From assembly GCA_913061385.1 (NCBI GenBank), contig CAJXTM010000169.1:1-7252 (forward strand): a stretch of 7,252 bases of DNA. Reading direction: 5' to 3'. Position numbers and translations under genes: made by a program. Below the pieces are notes generated by a model. It had not been told where the DNA came from. It saw only the letters and a program-made list of their open reading frames with translations, and did not search any database. Positions within the stretch are counted from its first letter, which is position 1. Every line of letters begins with the position of its first letter. This DNA comes from an uncultured Rhodopirellula sp. Lineage in GTDB: Bacteria > Planctomycetota > Planctomycetia > Pirellulales > Pirellulaceae. Shown piece after piece: positions 1-7,205 of the stretch.

Positions 1-47
1 GAGATCAGCCTCGGTCTCGTGGGCTCGGAGATGTGTATAAGAGACAG
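1..47 (+). other. Nextera i7 adapter (library artefact)
   Basis: This is not genomic DNA. Bases 1-5 (GAGAT) match the 3' end of the Illumina P7 oligo. Bases 6-13 (CAGCCTCG) are an 8-base i7 index, which I recognise as the Nextera N710 adapter sequence (read as CGAGGCTG). Bases 14-47 are the Nextera read-2 transposon adapter, whose last 19 bases (29-47, AGATGTGTATAAGAGACAG) are the Tn5 mosaic end. The block is the exact reverse complement of 7206-7252. An apparent GTG start at 33, in frame with the sulfatase, lies inside the adapter and should be ignored. Confidence 0.98.
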
Positions 48-827
48 TTCTTTGTCTTCCTGCCATTTCAGGCTCCGCACAGTCCCTATCAGGATCCTGA
101 TCTGCCCATGGATCCCCCGGGAAAAAAAGAACGCAAGACCTTGATCAAGATGATCGAACGCCTGGATCTGGAAATTGGCCGTGTGCTTGATGCCCTCGAC
201 CACCAGGGACTGGCAGAAAACACACTTGTGATCCTGACCAGCGACAACGGCGGCGCCCAAGGAACGGCCAGAAACCTGCCACTGGCAGGGGCGAAACAGA
301 TGTTACTCGAAGGTGGCATCCGTGTGCCGCTGATCCTTCGTTGGCCAGCTGTCTTACCAGCCGGCCAAACTTTCGCAACTCCAATCACCGCCATGGATCT
401 GACTGCAACCGTTGCTGCTGCAGGACATGCCACTCCGGGGTCTGAAAATCCGTTTGACGGCGTGGACTTGCGCCCAGCCTTAACCGGTAAAGCAGACTTG
501 TCCTCTGAGCGACCTCTTTACTTTCGACGGCGTACGATCTCCCTGGGCAAGCATCAAAATGCCATTCGTCAAGCGGCCATCCGGATGGGAAAATGGAAAT
601 ACCTCCGCACCCACAACACCCGCGATAACACGAAATACAAGGAAGCTCTTTACAATCTTGATGACGACATCGCCGAAGAAATGGACTTGGCAACGTCAGA
701 TCCCGACCAGCTTCACGCGATGAGTTCCCTGATGCAAAACTGGGAGTCTGAAATGGGCAAAACCGCAATCCCATTCGCTCCCAGCCCTCGCAGAAAGAAA
801 CCAAAAGACAAAACCACCACTCCATGA
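48..827 (+). CDS. Sulfatase, C-terminal part (5' truncated)
   Basis: This is the last 259 codons of a type I, formylglycine-dependent sulfatase (alkaline-phosphatase superfamily), a family that hydrolyses sulfate esters, here probably of a glycan outside the cytoplasm. The visible part starts in the conserved Q-A-P-H-S-P segment (His codon at 78-80, usually near the sulfate or metal). It continues through the metal-binding L-T-S-D-N-G-G motif (Asp 243-245, Asn 246-248) and the N-L-P-L-x-G-x-K and E-G-G-I-R-V-P segment. The C-terminal subdomain contains G-K-W-K-Y-L-R, and the tail is basic (RRKKPKDK). The Asp-Asp metal site, the C-x-P-x-R formylglycine motif and any signal peptide would lie upstream, outside the contig, so catalytic competence cannot be judged. 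Adapter happens to be in frame and adds five false residues. The fragment aligns well by eye with the sulfatase at 4447-5922, so the two are paralogues. The exact substrate class is unknown. Confidence 0.93.
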   Translation, partial: FFVFLPFQAPHSPYQDPDLPMDPPGKKERKTLIKMIERLDLEIGRVLDALDHQGLAENTLVILTSDNGGAQGTARNLPLAGAKQMLLEGGIRVPLILRWPAVLPAGQTFATPITAMDLTATVAAAGHATPGSENPFDGVDLRPALTGKADLSSERPLYFRRRTISLGKHQNAIRQAAIRMGKWKYLRTHNTRDNTKYKEALYNLDDDIAEEMDLATSDPDQLHAMSSLMQNWESEMGKTAIPFAPSPRRKKPKDKTTTP

Positions 828-859
828 CTCTACAGCGACTCTACAGCGACTCTACAGCG
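826..859 (+). repeat. 11-base tandem repeat, three copies
   Basis: ACTCTACAGCG occurs three times head to tail without mismatch (827-837, 838-848, 849-859). The period-11 pattern extends one base left to 826. The array begins inside the TGA stop codon (825-827) of the upstream sulfatase and fills the first part of the gap before the next gene. Eleven is not a multiple of three, so copy-number changes would shift any frame read through it. It may be a slippage-generated minisatellite or an assembly artefact. No function is evident. Confidence 0.9.
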
Positions 860-980
860 TTAAAAAAGGCAGTTCATCGGTCAGCTTTCTGGCCATCCGA
901 TGACCCTCTGCTTGACCAGATTTCTTCCCACTCAAATATCGACCTTACACCAGACCTCTTCCTTGACTCCACCACCATCC
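828..980 (+). other. Intergenic gap between sulfatase and fusion gene
   Basis: This 153-base gap holds the tandem repeat at its left end. A 7-base inverted repeat (TCATCGG at 874-880, CCGATGA at 897-903, 16-base loop) has no T tract after it, so it is not a convincing terminator. A weak sigma-70-like pair, TTGACC (912-917) and TATCGA (936-941) with an 18-base spacer, would place a transcription start near 948. Its -10 box matches the consensus at only three of six positions. No Shine-Dalgarno sequence precedes the chosen ATG at 981. Whether the downstream gene has its own promoter is open. Confidence 0.4.
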
Positions 981-3900
981 ATGACCAGATCGATCAAGCT
1001 ATTTGTACCGGTAATCTTGACACTTGCTTTTCTGGTGCCCGCCACTGCCCAGAAAACCCAGTCACTTTTCAACGGCAAGGACCTCTCCGGTTGGTCAGGC
1101 AATGCCGACCTCTGGTCCGTCAAAGACGGCGCGATCTTTGGGCAGACCACGAAAAACAAGCCGACCAAGGGCAACACATTCTTGATCTGGCAGGGCGGCA
1201 ATGTCCGAAACTTTATTTTCAAAACGAAAGTGCGTTTTTCTGGCAACAATTCCGGGGTCCAGTACCGCAGCGAATACGTGGGAGACCCCAGCGATTTTGT
1301 CGTCAAAGGTTACCAGGCCGATCTGCACCCCAAGCCGGAGTTCTTTGGCATGCTGTATGCCGAGAAGTGGCGTGGCATTGTGGCCAAACGATTTCAACGC
1401 GTTGTCGTAGGAGCCGACGGCAAGCCGAAGGTGGTGGGCGAGGTTGGCGACAAGGAACAGAAGTTGACTGATAACGAGTGGAATGAATTGACCATCATTG
1501 CGGTCGGGAATCGGCAGATTCATCAGGTCAACGGTGTTACGACCATGGACCTGACAGATAATCATCCCGATGCCAAACGCGAAGGCATCCTTGCCCTGCA
1601 ACTTCACGCAGGCGCGCCGATGACCGTGGAATTCAAGGACATGCAGCTCACACCACTCAAGGGCAAAGCGGCGAAAGCGGCAATCAATGCAGCAATCAAG
1701 AAAGAAAGTAAAGCAGCAACGCCAGAAAAACCTGTGTCAAATAAACCTGCGTCTGAAAAATCAGGACTCTCCAAAGCAGAGGGTGCGATCAAGTTGCCCG
1801 AGGGTTTCAGCGTTGAGAAACTGTACGAAGTACCCAAGGAACAACTGGGATCGTGGGTTGCCATGTGCTTCGACCACAAAGGCAGAATGATTGTTGGTGA
1901 CCAGTACGGCGGGCTCTATCGTTTTGCGGTTCCAGCGCCCGGCGACAAACTGCAAATCAAAGACATTGAGCCACTCACTTATGCTCCCTCGGCTCGAGGT
2001 GATGGCGAATCCAAACCGAACGACAAGTCGCTGTTACAGATTGGGGGTGCCCATGGCCTGCTGTACGCTTTCGACAGTCTCTACGTGGTTGTCAATGAGC
2101 GCACCGGAGTCAACGACAACCAGGGTGTATTTCGGCTGACCGACACGGACGGCGACGACCAGTTCGACAAAATGGAACATATTCTCGCGTTGAGTGCCCG
2201 TGGCGAACATGGCCCCCACTCGCTGCTTCTGACACCGGACAAAAAGCATCTTTACCTTGTCGCGGGCAATTCAACGCCCCTGCCCGAATACGATCACTCA
2301 CTTGTCCCCGAACTCTGGCAGGAAGATCAACTTACCCCATCGATTCAACACTTCATGAAAGGAATCACGGCGCCACGGGGTCACATTGGCCGGATGGACC
2401 CGGACGGCAACAACTATGAAATCATCGCGACTGGATTTCGCAACCAGTTTGACGCTGCACTGAACCAGGATGGGGAACTATTCACCTACGATGCCGACAT
2501 GGAATGGGATCTCAATACTCCCTGGTATCGCCCCACACGCATCAACCATGTGATCGACGGTGCGGACTACGGCTGGCGAACTGGCTCGGGAAAATTCATG
2601 GACACCTGCAGCGACACGTTTGGTGCCGCTGTGGATGTGGGACTTGGTTCACCCACCGGGGTCGTCTTTGGTTACGGAGCCAAGTTTCCAGCCAAATACC
2701 GAAATGCCCTGTTTGCCTGTGACTGGTCGTACGGAAAGCTGTACGCGATTCACTTGGATCCCAAGGGATCAACCTACGGCGGCACGTTCGAGGAATTCGC
2801 CAGTGCCCAACCGCTGCCATTGACTGACATCCGAATCAATCCACGCGATGGAGCAATGTACTTTGCGACCGGTGGCCGTCGTGTCCAATCAGCACTGTTT
2901 CGTGTCAGTTACGATGGTCCCGAATCCACAGCTCCAGTTCAATCCGACGGCATTGCTCAACCACAGCGAGACAAGCGGCATGCCCTGGAAGCATTTTTAC
3001 AGAGAGATGCGGCCGAAGCGTCTTCAGAAGAACTGAATGAGATTTGGCAGAATCTGGGGTCACCCGATCGTGGACTGCGGCACGCAGCACGCGTGGCCTT
3101 GGAAAAACAGCCCGTAGAGAAATGGTCCAATCGTATCGCTTCGGAAAAAAACCTGTGGATCAAGACCGCCGCGATGATCGCCTGGGCACGCGCAGCTTCT
3201 GCCGAAGAAGACAAACCACAAGCCAAGAAGGCAGCACGAGCCATTCAACGACAGCTGATTCAACTTGACTACGCCTCGCTTGACCAACCCCAGTTGCGAC
3301 TTGATGTCCTGCGAGCATTAACGCTCAGCCTGACTCGAGGTGGACAACCAGCGGATGATCTCCGCACCTCTTTGATCGCATGGCTCGATGGAATCTACCC
3401 AGCCGTCACTCCTCAGGAAAACCGTGATCTGTCAGCAATCATGCAATTCCTGCAGGCCCCCTCGGCCGTCACCAAGGGAATGGCATTGCTGAATCAGGCA
3501 TCTGGGCAGGAAGAACAGATCACCTATGCCATGCACCTCAGGCATCTCAAAAACGGATGGACACCTGAACTGCGGGAAAACTACTTTCAGTGGTTTGTGT
3601 TGGCGGGTGGATACCATGGCGGCGCCAGACTTGCCAACTATCTGGCAGACTGCAAAAAACAGGCAATGGCTTCGATCCCAAAAGCGGAAATGACGCCGTC
3701 ATTGAAAGCGATCGTGGATACTCCTCCAAAACGTAACCCACTGCAGTTCACAATCGAGCCGCGTAGCTTTGTGAAAGAATGGGGCATGGATGATTTTCAT
3801 GACACGCTTGCCAAAGGAGTACCTGCAGGGCGTGACTTCAAGAATGGTCGCAAAATGTTCGGTGCGGGAAGCTGTTACGCTTGCCATCGTTTCCAGGGGG

Positions 3901-4277
3901 AAGGTGGAGCCGTCGGCCCTGACCTGACATCGGCAGGCGGAAAATTCAGCGCCAAGGACCTTTTGGAAACCGTCGTCGACCCCAGCAAAGCGATCAGTGA
4001 CCAATACAGCGCCAGCCAATTCCTGCTGGATGATGGCACCCTGCTTGTCGGTCGGGTGATGAATCTGAAAGAGACCGAGTACTGGGTGAACACGGACATG
4101 ATGAAACCGAGCACCATCACCAAAGTCAAGGTAGACACCATCGAGGCAATTCGCCCATCACAGGTATCGATGATGCCCAAAGGTCTGCTCAACAACATGA
4201 CCGACAAGGATATCCTTGACTTGCTAGCCTACCTGATCTCGGCAGGTAATCCCGACCACCCTCTGTTCAAAAAATGA
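981..4277 (+). CDS. Secreted DUF1080 / dehydrogenase-like propeller / cytochrome c fusion
   Basis: This 1098-residue protein has four parts. Residues 1-23 form a signal peptide (Arg/Lys n-region, hydrophobic core, A-T-A before Gln24). Residues 28-227 are a PF06439 (DUF1080, 3-keto-disaccharide hydrolase) domain, starting S-L-F-N-G-K-D-L-S-G-W and containing N-S-G-V-Q-Y-R-S. An Ala/Lys/Pro-rich linker (about 228-270) follows. Residues 271-645 are a beta-propeller of the Pirellula/Verrucomicrobium membrane-bound-dehydrogenase type, related to PQQ sugar and sorbosone dehydrogenases, with G-E-H-G-P-H-S (408-414), R-G-H (His468), G-F-R-N (Arg487) and Y-D-A-D-M-E-W-D (503-510). A helical, HEAT-like stretch covers about 650-940. 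The C-terminal cytochrome c domain has C-Y-A-C-H (965-969) and M-P-K-G-L (1065-1069), the likely distal Met. The inferred role is extracytoplasmic sugar oxidation with electrons passing to the heme, possibly coupled to cleavage of a keto-glycoside. The cofactor and substrate are unproven. ATG 981 is preferred over in-frame ATG 900 because it begins directly at the signal peptide. Confidence 0.93.
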   Translation: MTRSIKLFVPVILTLAFLVPATAQKTQSLFNGKDLSGWSGNADLWSVKDGAIFGQTTKNKPTKGNTFLIWQGGNVRNFIFKTKVRFSGNNSGVQYRSEYVGDPSDFVVKGYQADLHPKPEFFGMLYAEKWRGIVAKRFQRVVVGADGKPKVVGEVGDKEQKLTDNEWNELTIIAVGNRQIHQVNGVTTMDLTDNHPDAKREGILALQLHAGAPMTVEFKDMQLTPLKGKAAKAAINAAIKKESKAATPEKPVSNKPASEKSGLSKAEGAIKLPEGFSVEKLYEVPKEQLGSWVAMCFDHKGRMIVGDQYGGLYRFAVPAPGDKLQIKDIEPLTYAPSARGDGESKPNDKSLLQIGGAHGLLYAFDSLYVVVNERTGVNDNQGVFRLTDTDGDDQFDKMEHILALSARGEHGPHSLLLTPDKKHLYLVAGNSTPLPEYDHSLVPELWQEDQLTPSIQHFMKGITAPRGHIGRMDPDGNNYEIIATGFRNQFDAALNQDGELFTYDADMEWDLNTPWYRPTRINHVIDGADYGWRTGSGKFMDTCSDTFGAAVDVGLGSPTGVVFGYGAKFPAKYRNALFACDWSYGKLYAIHLDPKGSTYGGTFEEFASAQPLPLTDIRINPRDGAMYFATGGRRVQSALFRVSYDGPESTAPVQSDGIAQPQRDKRHALEAFLQRDAAEASSEELNEIWQNLGSPDRGLRHAARVALEKQPVEKWSNRIASEKNLWIKTAAMIAWARAASAEEDKPQAKKAARAIQRQLIQLDYASLDQPQLRLDVLRALTLSLTRGGQPADDLRTSLIAWLDGIYPAVTPQENRDLSAIMQFLQAPSAVTKGMALLNQASGQEEQITYAMHLRHLKNGWTPELRENYFQWFVLAGGYHGGARLANYLADCKKQAMASIPKAEMTPSLKAIVDTPPKRNPLQFTIEPRSFVKEWGMDDFHDTLAKGVPAGRDFKNGRKMFGAGSCYACHRFQGEGGAVGPDLTSAGGKFSAKDLLETVVDPSKAISDQYSASQFLLDDGTLLVGRVMNLKETEYWVNTDMMKPSTITKVKVDTIEAIRPSQVSMMPKGLLNNMTDKDILDLLAYLISAGNPDHPLFKK

Positions 4278-4282
4278 TAAAC

Positions 4283-4301
4283 TTGGACAGTCGATGTCCA
4301 A
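4283..4301 (+). other. Inverted repeat (hairpin 1) after fusion gene
   Basis: TTGGACA (4283-4289) and TGTCCAA (4295-4301) are perfect 7-base complementary arms around a 5-base loop. The hairpin begins five bases after the TGA stop of the fusion gene. No run of T follows, so it does not look like a standard intrinsic terminator. It could protect the 3' end of the upstream mRNA or belong to the larger folded region that follows. Its 5' arm can also pair with 4353-4359. Confidence 0.7.
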
Positions 4302-4303
4302 AC

Positions 4304-4356
4304 GGACTTGGCAGGACGTGACCCCCACAAGTCGCGTCCTGCGCAACGGAAAGTCC
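4304..4356 (+). other. Long inverted repeat (hairpin 2) between genes
   Basis: Bases 4311-4322 pair with 4331-4342 over 12 positions (11 Watson-Crick plus one T-G wobble at 4319/4334), closing an 8-base loop (CCCCACAA, 4323-4330). Outside this, GGACTT (4304-4309) can pair with AAGTCC (4351-4356), giving a two-part stem with an asymmetric internal loop. There is no T tract after it. It may be an mRNA stability or attenuation structure in the gap between the fusion gene and the downstream sulfatase, or a dispersed palindromic repeat. Its presence argues that this stretch is not the N-terminal coding part of the sulfatase frame, which is formally open from 4294. Confidence 0.72.
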
Positions 4357-4446
4357 AAGGGTGACCAACGGACCACCGCGCACGCGCGACAGCCGCATTC
4401 AGATCCTATAACTCAACAAATCCGATCACTCACCAAATCCAGATAC

Positions 4447-5922
4447 ATGATTGTTCAACCACGTCAGAAAAATTTGGCCTTGCCTCAATCGTCGCTGATG
4501 CGATGGGGTTTTGGTTGTGTCTTGTTGGCGTGCTACCTGTCACTGGGGAATATCGCCAACTCGCAATCACCCAACATTGTGATTCTGTTTGCGGATGATC
4601 TTGGCTACGGAGAACTTGGCTGTCAGGGCAACCCTGAAATCCCCACACCGCACATTGATTCCATTGCAGCTAATGGAGTCCGTTTTACATCGGGCTATGT
4701 GACGGGTCCCAATTGCAGTCCGTCACGTGCTGGCATGTTGACTGGCCGTATCCCGACACGTTTTGGATACGAGTTCAACCCTACCGGCGCGAAGAACGAA
4801 GAACCAGATTTTGGCCTCCCACCCGAGCAAGTCACGTTCGCTGAAAGCTTACACGACGCTGGCTACACCACGGGGTTGATCGGCAAGTGGCATCAGGGCG
4901 GGCAAGCCAAGTATCACCCCTTTCGTCACGGCTTTGACGAATTCTTTGGATTCACCCACGAAGGACACTATTTTGTTCCACCGCCTTACAAAGGCGTGAC
5001 CACAATGCTTCGTCGCAAAACGCTTCCAGGTGGCAGCCAAGGTCGCTGGGTCGGCGACAAGGGATTGATCTACAGCACCCACATGGGTAACAACGAACCC
5101 GATTATGATGCCAACAACCCGATTGTTCGTGGTGGGCAGCCTGTCGTCGAAAACGAGTACCTGACCGACGCGTTGACCCGCGAAGCGGTCGATTTCATTG
5201 ACCGTCATGACGACAAGCCTTTTCTGCTGTATCTGGCCTACAACGCAGTCCACAGCCCGCTTCAGGGTGCAGACGCTTACATGAAGAAGTTTGCCCACAT
5301 CGATGATATCCATCGCAGAATCTTCGCCGCCATGCTGGCCAACATGGATGACAGTGTGGGTGCGGTTCTTGCCCAACTGCGCAAATCAGAACTCGAAGAC
5401 AATACGCTGATCTTTTTCTTGAGCGATAACGGTGGCCCCACGCGGGAGCTGACATCTTCGAATCTCCCCCTCCGCGGCTCAAAGGGGCAAATGTATGAAG
5501 GAGCGATTCGGATTCCCTTCATGGTTCAATGGAAAGGCAAATTGCCTGCGGGCAAGATCTATCAAAAGCCGGTCAGCTCCATGGACATCTTTGCGACCGC
5601 CGCAGCCATCGCGTCCGCCAAGACTCCCGCGCAAGTCGAAGGTGTCAACCTGATTCCCTACCTGACCGGTGAAGACGACCGTCGACCCCACGAAACCCTG
5701 TTCTGGCGTCAAGGTGGCAAGACGGCGATGCGGCACGGCGACTGGAAACTTGTCCGCATGGGCGGTCGGGCACGCGTTGGAAAAGCTGCTTGGGAACTGT
5801 ACGACCTTTCGAAAGATGTATCCGAAACGAACAATCTGGCAAAGGACCATCCAGATGTGCTGGAACAGCTGATCGAGCGTTGGCAGACGATGAACAACGA
5901 AATGGTCGAACCGTTGTTTTAA
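4447..5922 (+). CDS. Exported type I sulfatase, complete
   Basis: This is a 491-residue formylglycine-dependent sulfatase that hydrolyses sulfate esters, probably on a glycan outside the cytoplasm. The catalytic set is complete: the metal-binding Asp50-Asp51 in F-A-D-D-L-G-Y-G; C-S-P-S-R (90-94), whose Cys90 would be oxidised to formylglycine by a maturation enzyme not present here; Lys147 and His149 in G-K-W-H; His269 in H-S-P; Asp327-Asn328 in L-S-D-N-G-G; and Lys346 in R-G-S-K-G. The C-terminal subdomain carries G-D-W-K-L-V-R. Length is normal for arylsulfatase-A/GALNS-like enzymes, but the subfamily and substrate cannot be named. The frame is open from 4294, but the first 51 codons overlap the inverted repeats and would bury the signal peptide, so ATG 4447 is preferred. 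ATG 4498 (Met18) is also plausible. The export signal covers about residues 18-39, with possible cleavage after A-N-S or a lipobox-like L-L-A-C (Cys29). Neither start has a visible Shine-Dalgarno sequence. Confidence 0.95.
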   Translation: MIVQPRQKNLALPQSSLMRWGFGCVLLACYLSLGNIANSQSPNIVILFADDLGYGELGCQGNPEIPTPHIDSIAANGVRFTSGYVTGPNCSPSRAGMLTGRIPTRFGYEFNPTGAKNEEPDFGLPPEQVTFAESLHDAGYTTGLIGKWHQGGQAKYHPFRHGFDEFFGFTHEGHYFVPPPYKGVTTMLRRKTLPGGSQGRWVGDKGLIYSTHMGNNEPDYDANNPIVRGGQPVVENEYLTDALTREAVDFIDRHDDKPFLLYLAYNAVHSPLQGADAYMKKFAHIDDIHRRIFAAMLANMDDSVGAVLAQLRKSELEDNTLIFFLSDNGGPTRELTSSNLPLRGSKGQMYEGAIRIPFMVQWKGKLPAGKIYQKPVSSMDIFATAAAIASAKTPAQVEGVNLIPYLTGEDDRRPHETLFWRQGGKTAMRHGDWKLVRMGGRARVGKAAWELYDLSKDVSETNNLAKDHPDVLEQLIERWQTMNNEMVEPLF

Positions 5923-5993
5923 CCCAGAGAACAAAGACGGCTTTCACCCTGCTGCCTGAACATGGCCACTGTTGAGCTTGTTATTCTGAGACG

Positions 5994-6025
5994 CCTCAGC
6001 AAACCGCTTCCTCAGCAAACAGCTT
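5994..6025 (+). repeat. 16-base tandem duplication, one mismatch
   Basis: CCTCAGCAAACCGCTT (5994-6009) is followed directly by CCTCAGCAAACAGCTT (6010-6025). They differ at one base (6005 C against 6021 A). The pair sits in the 124-base gap between the sulfatase stop and the DUF3472 start, ending ten bases before the ribosome binding site. The first copy overlaps a small 5-base inverted repeat (CTGAG 5986-5990, CTCAG 5995-5999). It could be a slippage duplication or a two-half-site operator. Nothing in the sequence decides between them. Confidence 0.85.
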
Positions 6026-6035
6026 CCCCAGCACA

Positions 6036-6041
6036 AGGTGA
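6036..6041 (+). promoter_or_regulatory. Ribosome binding site of DUF3472 gene
   Basis: AGGTGA lies five bases before ATG 6047 and matches six consecutive bases of the extended anti-16S consensus (TAAGGAGGTGA). It is the only clear Shine-Dalgarno sequence among the three gene starts visible here, and it fixes the start of the DUF3472 gene. Confidence 0.7.
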
Positions 6042-6046
6042 CAACC

Positions 6047-7205
6047 ATGGCGGGATTTCCAGCCAGACTGTTCACAGCCATCCTGTTGGCTCTGGCCCTA
6101 CCCGCCGTTTCAAGCAAAGCCACCTGGTACGGCGAAAATATCGAACCGGGTGCCGACATCATGATGATGGATCTGCGATGGCCGTGGTGGGCCGAATCGA
6201 CGTACTCAGCCAACTGGAACATTGCCAGCCTGCCTCCCGGAATCACTGCCTATGGTGGCTTCGCGGGATCTGTCGCAACGATCGGCAAGGACCATCGGCC
6301 AAATCTTGCGACTGACGTCCAGGATTCGTTTCGCCCCGGTTCCGTCTGGTCTTTCTGGGGCAGCAATGCTGATGGCGAACCCGTTCGGGTCGAAGCCGCT
6401 TCGCAGCACACCTATGCCTATCAGTACATCGGCGAAGGCGCAAGTGGCGCCCTGTTTGGAACCTGGCCGGTCATCAAGCGGAATCGCTGGTACACGATGA
6501 TGATGCGGGTTTGGCGCCCGATTGGTGACAACGAAAACAAAATTTCCTACATGGGACGCTGGGTCAAGGATGTCCAAGAGGGTCGATGGTACCTGTACGG
6601 GATCATGCGACTTCCCGTCGCGGCAGAAGCCTTTACAGGAAACGCGGGGTTCCTCGAAGATTTCGGAAACGAATGCCGCTCAGCACGATCGATCCATCGC
6701 CGGCTCGGCTATTACCGAAAAGACAACCAATGGCGCAAATCGGACACGGTGACCATTGATGTTCAAAAAGGCCTGACACTCAAGAACCATTGGGTCGTCA
6801 ACAAATTGGACAACGGACAAACACTGGCGATGGAACTCAGTAGTAATCCTGCCATGGTGCCACAATTGCTAACAGGAAATCCGCTTGCTGAAGGCAGTAA
6901 GTACTCCTTTACGATCAAGCAGCCAGAACGTCCTGCTCTTGACTCACCCGAGATCAAAAACATTGACGTTCAAACCAATGGCAAACAGGTGATGGTTTCG
7001 TGGACCATCCCTGATACGGCGGCCCCCCAATACGAATTCCAGATCGAAGTATTCGACAACCCGGAATGCCGGGGTAATCCCGTCACCGTGCATCAGAAAC
7101 GCATGCCAGTGACACGTCACGCCATCATCGATGCAAACGTCGCTAGCCCCACCATCCGGTTTTCCATGACTGACATTTTTGATCAGGCCATCGATCCAAT
7201 TATCG
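6047..7205 (+). CDS. Secreted DUF3472 protein (3' truncated)
   Basis: An open frame of 386 codons plus one base runs off the genomic part of the contig. There is no stop before the adapter, and the frame stays open through it. Residues 1-25 form a signal peptide (M-A-G-F-P-A-R, then a Leu/Ala-rich core, cleavage likely after S-S-K-A). Residues about 27-240 resemble the DUF3472 family, whose biochemical role is not established. Recognisable stretches are [35 protein letters not shown], a second Gly-rich segment Y-I-G-E-G-A-S-G, and [11 protein letters not shown]. The region is rich in Trp and Tyr, as in carbohydrate-binding beta-sandwich proteins. Residues about 298-380 (P-E-I-K-N-I-D-V, then V-M-V-S-W-T-I-P and Y-E-F-Q-I-E-V-F) look like an FN3/Ig-type domain. 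The setting next to a sulfatase suggests a role on an external glycan. That role is inference. Confidence 0.85.

Noticed and set aside
33..47. GTG start for the first sulfatase at 33
   Set aside because: It lies within adapter sequence that is in frame by chance. The protein also begins in the middle of the sulfatase fold, so the true start is upstream of the contig.
874..903. Intrinsic terminator after the first sulfatase
   Set aside because: The stem is only seven bases with a 16-base loop and is followed by ACCCTCTGC-like sequence, not a T run.
824..1471. Open frame overlapping the sulfatase stop as ATGA
   Set aside because: The ATGA overlap suggests coupling, but the frame reads as basic, Arg/Gln-rich sequence without a domain and is a shadow of the fusion gene, whose own frame has a signal peptide and a DUF1080 domain.
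4407..4412. TATAAC as a -10 box for the second sulfatase
   Set aside because: It matches the -10 consensus at five of six positions, but no -35-like sequence occurs at the right distance (the bases there are GC-rich), so it is too weak to list as a promoter.
4294..4446. N-terminal extension of the complete sulfatase to ATG 4294
   Set aside because: It would place 51 residues of low-hydrophobicity sequence before the signal peptide and overlaps the strong inverted repeats, so it is better read as untranslated.
6152..6505. Two ATGATGATG runs (Met-Met-Met) in the DUF3472 gene
   Set aside because: They lie well inside an intact reading frame with no ribosome binding site nearby and are best explained by local codon content, not by internal starts.
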